This document shows positions 58,936 through 64,000 of a stretch of 64,000 nt of DNA, piece by piece. Made by a program: the position numbers and the translations under genes. The stretch is from Papio anubis (Eukaryota > Chordata > Mammalia > Primates > Cercopithecidae). The stretch spans positions 55,979,680-56,043,679 of the forward strand of contig NC_044980.1 of the NCBI RefSeq assembly GCF_008728515.1, written 5' to 3'. Each line of letters opens with the position of its first letter. Position 1 is the stretch's first letter. Under the pieces are notes generated by a model. It was not told the origin of the DNA. It did not search any database and worked only from the letters and a program-made list of their open reading frames with translations.

Positions 58936-60894
58936 TTTTATATAAAACATAATTATTAGTAATTCATAGTAGATACACCAGTAAGTCTCCATACTTAAGA
59001 AGATAGCTATTTTAAAGTTTAGAAACATTTTATTCAGTTGAAATAATTTAAAAGTATTCATATTAATTGGTGTAATAAGTTAGGACTTTAGGACCACTGC
59101 CAAATGACTATGCAAAATAATTGGCATAGTTATTCTAGGTAATTGAAATGTCTTGCTTGATGTAAACAGTAGAAAACAAGGGAGAAAAACCTCTGAGCAG
59201 TCTGCCTCTGGTTTTCCTTTATGTTAGTCCTTGAATTTTTAAATAAATTCTTTTAAAATAATGTTTGGACTTTGGCTCAGTAGGAGGCTTACCTTTTAAA
59301 TTACCAGTTTGCCTTTTGGGTAAAAATCTATGGATTTTCTATTATGGAGTGTCAGTAGATGAAACAACTCTTACTGCTGGCCAGCTATCAAGAAAGGACA
59401 TATATCTGGGATGTCATCAAATCATTTCTTTTTGATCACATTGCTTGCATAAGAAGCAAGTCAGTCAGCTCTCTGATGGAGATCTGGTAAGGGGAGGAGA
59501 GGCAAATGAGAGTGTCGTTCACCCTACAAGTGTAGTTTCGGCTTTGACATCTAGCAGCTATATGAACTTTTGTAGATCACTTAAGCTTCCCACTTACCAC
59601 ACCTATGATGAGGTGATAATACCTGCCTTGCTTAACTAAAAAGGCTTCTTTGAATATGAAGTGACATATAATGTGTGAAGGGAGCATGTTGAAAGATACA
59701 AAGAAAGGTCTAGATACATTTTAGTTATCAAATAATATTTTGTATGTGATGTCCTTTTTAAACTAGAGTATTTACACATATTCATTGGTGCTTTTAGTAT
59801 GTTGTACATCACTTCATTGGGTACTGGATATAGATTATAAACTTCTTCCTACTATATTTTTCTAAGACCTGAAGACCCAGTGGCTTTAATAGCAAATGTA
59901 GCAGCCTTGGTTAACTAAAATGCCTCAGTCCCTACTGGAGAATTTATCTTATATAACATTTATTTCAATCAAAATGATCTTTCAGCATAGGTCAATGAAA
60001 GCCAAGTTACTATATTACAGAATTATCTATGTAATTTGGTCATTGGATCAAACTCAGATACATTCTTTTGACATGTCCTAGTGAAAGACCATTCTGTGTT
60101 AACCACCACTAACCAAACGGCCAAATTCTCAGAATCCATTGTATAATGTATACTTTATGGTTGGCTACAATTGAGTATTCCAGGGCTCAGGCTTAGATGA
60201 CCTGGGGGCTTGCCTGAACTGTTTTGGTTTGGTGCTTTGGGTACTCACCTCTTCTCTCAGAAATATTTTACTATCTAAGAAAGATTTATTTGAATGTGGA
60301 CAGCCCTATTTATGTCTGCTTACTTGAGTGGTGGTTTGTGATGATCTTGACTGATGGGGCATTAGTTTTTCCCCTTGTATACCTCCTCAAGCACAACTCT
60401 GTATACTTATGTGAGAACCACCCACCACGTGAAAATAAGATGCATCCCTGCCATACCTCAGAAACTGTCAGTGTAGTAGGGGAGATGTTAAGATTTGCAA
60501 TATTACTAAAAATGATTTTTTACTTAATGATGTTAGTTTTTTAAGAGTTAGGTGGTGTAAAGGATTCTTTCTCTTCCCACAGATAATTCACTGGACATGT
60601 AAGATGTCAGATTTTACCAAAAAACAAACTAGAAAACAGAGGCTATAGCGTAAATCAGATTATGGAACATTCCAACTTAAAACTCAAATGGCTTTCCAGT
60701 TTTATTTAGAATTAAATAATTTCTGAGATAACTTCTAAGACCCCAAGTGAGATCATAACCATTTTTTTTGCATCCTCTGTACAAAAGAACTTGAACTGCA
60801 TCAAACAAATTATGAATCATCCTTATTGCACTGTTATTTTTGATTTTTAAACAAGTTTCAAAGAACACTCAGATTTGTATTCTTCTATTTTAAA
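58936..60894. other. ZSWIM6: Intronic DNA, mostly unique
   Basis: One MIR (59505-59690). The 106-codon frame at 60224-60544 shows no family and no exon signals worth trusting. Confidence 0.5.
59505..59690 (+). mobile_element. MIR SINE
   Basis: CTAGCAGCTATATGAACTTT, GTAGATCACTTAAGCTTCC and ATGAGGTGATAATACCTGCC follow sense MIR order. Confidence 0.6.
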
Positions 60895-61500
60895 TTTGCA
60901 AATACCTTATGAAATCCTCCCCTCCCATTTTTTAAAACTGTATAAAAATAGTAGAAGCAATGAAATCACATTTTGAAACATGTGCAAGATACTGGGAAAT
61001 GGGAAAAGTCATTCTATACCATTGTGTTAACCAACCATAGTCACTATTTTAGTGTTTTTCCTCCTTGTATTTTCTGTGCATTAAATGCAGGTTTTCATTG
61101 TTTGCACATTTTTATATCTAGCTCTTTTTGGTTTGACATTGTATGAGAAGCATTTTTCTGTTATATACATGTTATGTGTAAACATAAATAATTCAGTGGA
61201 TTTATATTTTATTTGACCGTTGTCTTATTTTGGGCATTTAAATTTGTTTCCAAGTTTTCATTTTATGCATGAGGCTCAGATGAATGTCTTTGTGCATGTG
61301 GAGAAAGCACTGCCCTTCACTCTGCCCATATTTTCTTTCGCCCTTAATACAGACTTCCAGAAGAGGAAATAGTGGGCGAAAGGGCTTGTTGGATGTTTTT
61401 ATGGCATTTTATATGTATTACCAAATTGCCTACCAGTTTCACATACCAATTGCCAGCACTGGATATTAGCATAGTTTTACATTTTTGCCAATTAACAGCA
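60895..61500 (-). mobile_element. Old L1 (L1M/L1ME-type) 3' fragment
   Basis: Antisense old-L1 motifs are visible: a region with AACCAACCATAGTCACTATT, then TTTTATATCTAGCTCTTTTT, then GTATTACCAAATTGCCTACC followed by CCAGCACTGGATATTAGCA and TTTTGCCAATTAACAG. The order matches the 3' region of middle-age L1s. It is heavily diverged and ends are approximate. Confidence 0.6.
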
Positions 61501-62919
61501 AAATAAAAAAACAAAAGAACCCCTACAAGTTACCTGTTGTTTTAATGTGAAAATTTAAAGTTACTCACAAAGTTACGTATTTTCCCATATGTTTGCTTAT
61601 TCATTGCATCTCCTATTTTGTGAACTTCACTCCTATCCTCTTTTTCATCAGTTGATAAAGGTTGTGGGGGCCATAGTGGTGGACAGCACGGGCTCTGGGG
61701 ACACTTTCAGGTCTGCATCTGGGCTCTGCCCCAGGGTGGGGAATATGTCCTGGGGACAGAGGAGTGGAAGATTTTTTATTTTTAGGAATTCAGTTTCTAT
61801 TATTTTTTCCCCTAAACTTAGAAAAATTCCTTGCCTTTTCAGATGTTTAGTCGCCAGTTCTGAATTTCTTCAAGTTTAGAAAGTTCTTTTACCTCCTTCA
61901 CCTAGATTTTATTTTATATTTTAAACTCTTAAAATTGATGACTTTATCAACTATCTATGCTTATTATGAAGATATAACAGGCATTCCTCAGAAATGAAAT
62001 TTCTCACTTTGAAATTATAAAATTGGCACTGCATTTATAGTAAAACTAGATGTTCAGAAGTTTATTGAGTAATGATGTTGTTTAAATAATTGGTTAATGT
62101 CTACCTAAATTGCTTTTATTTTAAAGATAAGAAGGTCAGAATTTTGTTAGGTATATTAGCTAGTGCGTGGCATGGTGATTTGTTAGGTTTTGGGTATTAT
62201 AAAAGAGTTGTATTTGTTTAGAAGTAGTTGGCAAGATATTTATCTTTTGATTTTTTTCCTAAAGGTGAGTTTTATATAGGAATCTGTACCTCCGGATCAC
62301 GTGGCTTTGTGTACTGAGTGTCCAGGGAGCAATTAGGAGGGCAATCTGTAAGTCTTCTGCCTCAGGGCAGAACCATTAGGTGTGCTGTGTATGTGCCTCA
62401 AGGGGTGTAAATAACTAAGCTATTCATGTACTCATCAGTTTCCTTTCAAGGCATCTGTAAAACCTTTAATCTGTGGAAGAATCAGCGAAAGTTGACCTAT
62501 TATATTATTGTACTCCCTCACCTGAATATTTTGATAAAGTATATTTTAGAATTTACAGATTGGACATTAAGCACATGAACTTTAAGTTCCATTTTCCATT
62601 TTGATGTGAATGTTCTAAAAGTTCCCTTATGATTTAAATGTAAGCAGATCTCCTTTCATGTCTACAGAAGAGGCTTTTTGTTTGGTTGATTTATTATCTT
62701 TCGGAGTGAATAAATTCCATTTACTGATGGCTGAGATGTCTCACTGTCATACTACAGAAATGAGCAGCATTCCAGTTTGTTTCCTATATTAATTTTGGGG
62801 CATTATTAAAAAATAATCATTCTTTCCCTTTCTACCATTGCGCATAAATGCCATTTAAACATGGAGAAATCTCTTCCACCTTAAAAATAAAAAAGCCCTC
62901 CTTTGATACTGAACCTTTC
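61501..62919. other. ZSWIM6: Intronic unique DNA
   Basis: No gene is seen. 61665-61760 has faint MIR-like text, too weak to annotate separately. Confidence 0.5.
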
Positions 62920-63460
62920 TACCCCATTCTTACCCTCTGCCTGATTTTTTTTTTCATATCCAAATTTCTTCAAAGAGTGATCACATTTGCTTTATTTCTT
63001 CACCTTGTACTTCATTCTTTCAACTTTGATCTCTGCCCCATCACTCCACTGAACCTGCTAAAGATGCCAGTGTTGCTAAATTCAGTGGGCTCTTCATTCT
63101 TCATCTTATTTGACAACTCAGTAGCACTGAACACAACTGACCACTGTTTCTCTTAACAGTCTTTACTGGACTTTGATAAATCAAGATCTGTTGGTTTTTC
63201 TCTTACCTCTTTGGTAATTCCAGTCTTAGTTAAGCCACCTTCTTCCCGCTTTCCTGGGCCCTTTTCCTACTCTCATCTACTCTCAAACTACTATGTACCA
63301 GGTTCGAGTGTTCACTTATCCTGAGCTCCAGACTCCTGTAGTCCACCTAGTCATAGGACATCTTCATTTATTTGTTACACTTGTGCCTCGGACTTAATTA
63401 TTTTCCTTTCAAACCTGCCTTTCTCTCTTAGTTTCCTAGTTCTATAAATGACACCATCAT
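62920..63460 (+). mobile_element. LINE-2 internal fragment
   Basis: L2 text appears in order: TCTTCATCTTATTTGACAAC, then GTAGCACTGAACACAACTGA, TTGGTTTTTCTCTTACCTC and ATCCTGAGCTCCAGACTCC. A 102-codon open frame at 62848-63156 is the decayed L2 coding region, not a gene. Confidence 0.65.
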
Positions 63461-63584
63461 TTATATCATTTCTGAGTTGTTCAAGTCAAAAAATTAGTAG
63501 TGTCTTATCATTTTTACCTCTTTAAATATTTCTTTTTTCAGTTAGTTATTTAATTTAGATATGAATTAAGGCTTTTTGTGTTTA

Positions 63585-63915
63585 ATTTGTAGGAAAATTT
63601 CTTAGAAAATTATAAAGTATACAAGTCATACATGAATGTATTCTTATAAAAATAGTATCTCTTTGTTACCTATAATTTTCACCTCCTTTCTCCAGAACTA
63701 ACCACTATTCTCAGTTTGGTTGCATACTTCCAGAACTCTTTTTATTCATTTACATTAAAAAAATAAAAAAAAATCTTATAGAGACGGGGTCTTAGTATGT
63801 TGCCCAAACTGGTCTTGAACTCCTGGGCCCAAGCAATCCTCCCACCTTGGTCTTCTGAAGTGCTTGGGATTACAGGCATGAGCCACTGCACCCGGCTCTA
63901 TTTACATTTAAGTAC
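63585..63915 (-). mobile_element. Old L1 fragment, split by an Alu monomer
   Basis: The text around 63680-63750 (CTCCAGAACTAACCACTATTC, then TTGCATACTTCCAGAACTC) resembles the antisense 3' region of old L1s. It is interrupted by the Alu monomer at 63757-63896. The assignment is tentative. Confidence 0.45.
63757..63896 (-). mobile_element. Alu monomer (FLAM-type), antisense
   Basis: One antisense Alu arm with an A/T-rich tail, flanked by ATTTACATT on both sides. Confidence 0.85.
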
Positions 63916-64000
63916 TGATTTATTGAAGCTTTGGTAGAATGTGTCAGTAACCACTGGGACTTTTTTTTGGAGGGGGAATATTAGAACATTTTGACTACTA

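Larger units (their letters stand above)
20152..64000 (+). other. ZSWIM6: ZSWIM6 intron 1, 5' part
   Basis: No further ZSWIM6 coding sequence appears after the exon 1 donor. In particular, nothing resembles the SWIM zinc finger (CxCxnCxH) region expected in later exons. This fits the long first intron known for the gene. Transcription of ZSWIM6 crosses everything here, so + strand repeats are sense and - strand repeats are antisense to the pre-mRNA. Confidence 0.8.

Noticed and set aside
62848..63156. A 102-codon + strand frame
   Set aside because: It is the decayed coding part of an L2 element.
1..64000. CRISPR arrays, operons, phage or plasmid functions
   Set aside because: Nothing of the kind is present; the repeats are primate SINEs, LINEs and simple repeats. 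I also saw no tRNA or snRNA gene, though short diverged copies could be missed by eye.

Overview
The window is primate nuclear DNA. It holds about 27 Alu or Alu-monomer copies in all age grades, including AluY-like copies with intact target-site duplications. It also holds a primate-type L1, older L1M pieces, L2, MIR, MER5 and hAT relics, and one strong CpG island. AluY-type copies point to an Old World monkey, ape or human; I cannot fix the species by eye. No prokaryotic or viral gene system is present.

The one functional gene is ZSWIM6 (zinc finger SWIM-type containing 6; chromosome 5q12 in human), read on the + strand. Its CpG-island promoter spans about 17.6-21.1 kb. The start codon is at 19518 and a consensus splice donor follows position 20151. 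Everything to the right (20152-64000) is the beginning of the very long first intron. Everything to the left is 5' intergenic DNA. The SWIM zinc finger and all later exons lie outside the window. Exon 1 is recognisable in segments (N-terminus, a conserved block before the splice site, a Gly/Asp-rich linker, exon end), but these segments fall in different frames with an in-frame stop. The gene cannot be read through as written; a sequence-quality problem in the GC-rich exon is the likeliest reason.

Layout: 0-4.3 kb, two Alus, then an old antisense L1 split by an Alu. 4.3-10.2 kb, mostly unique DNA with an inverted pair of CCAAT boxes and a diverged 160-bp duplication whose second copy sits between 23-bp inverted repeats. 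10.2-17 kb, L2/MIR/MER5 relics, a purine tract and five Alu-type copies. 17.6-21.1 kb, promoter and exon 1. 21.1-34 kb, proximal intron with a three-Alu cluster inside an old L1, an ancient 583-bp element with 13-bp inverted ends, and several Alus. 34.3-34.9 kb, a decayed retrocopy of the DEAD-box helicase gene DDX25. 35.4-46.8 kb, an Alu-free stretch ending in a 3.7-kb antisense 5'-truncated L1. 46.8-64 kb, a repeat-dense stretch with inverted Alu clusters, split MIRs, a nested hAT element and L2/L1 relics.

Besides the gene, the most notable structures are the broken exon 1, the flanked duplication at 7.3/8.4 kb, a 55-bp dispersed duplication carrying splice-donor consensus sequences at 29.5/31.7 kb, the nested hAT element, and an AAAAT pentanucleotide array on an Alu tail at 49.9 kb.
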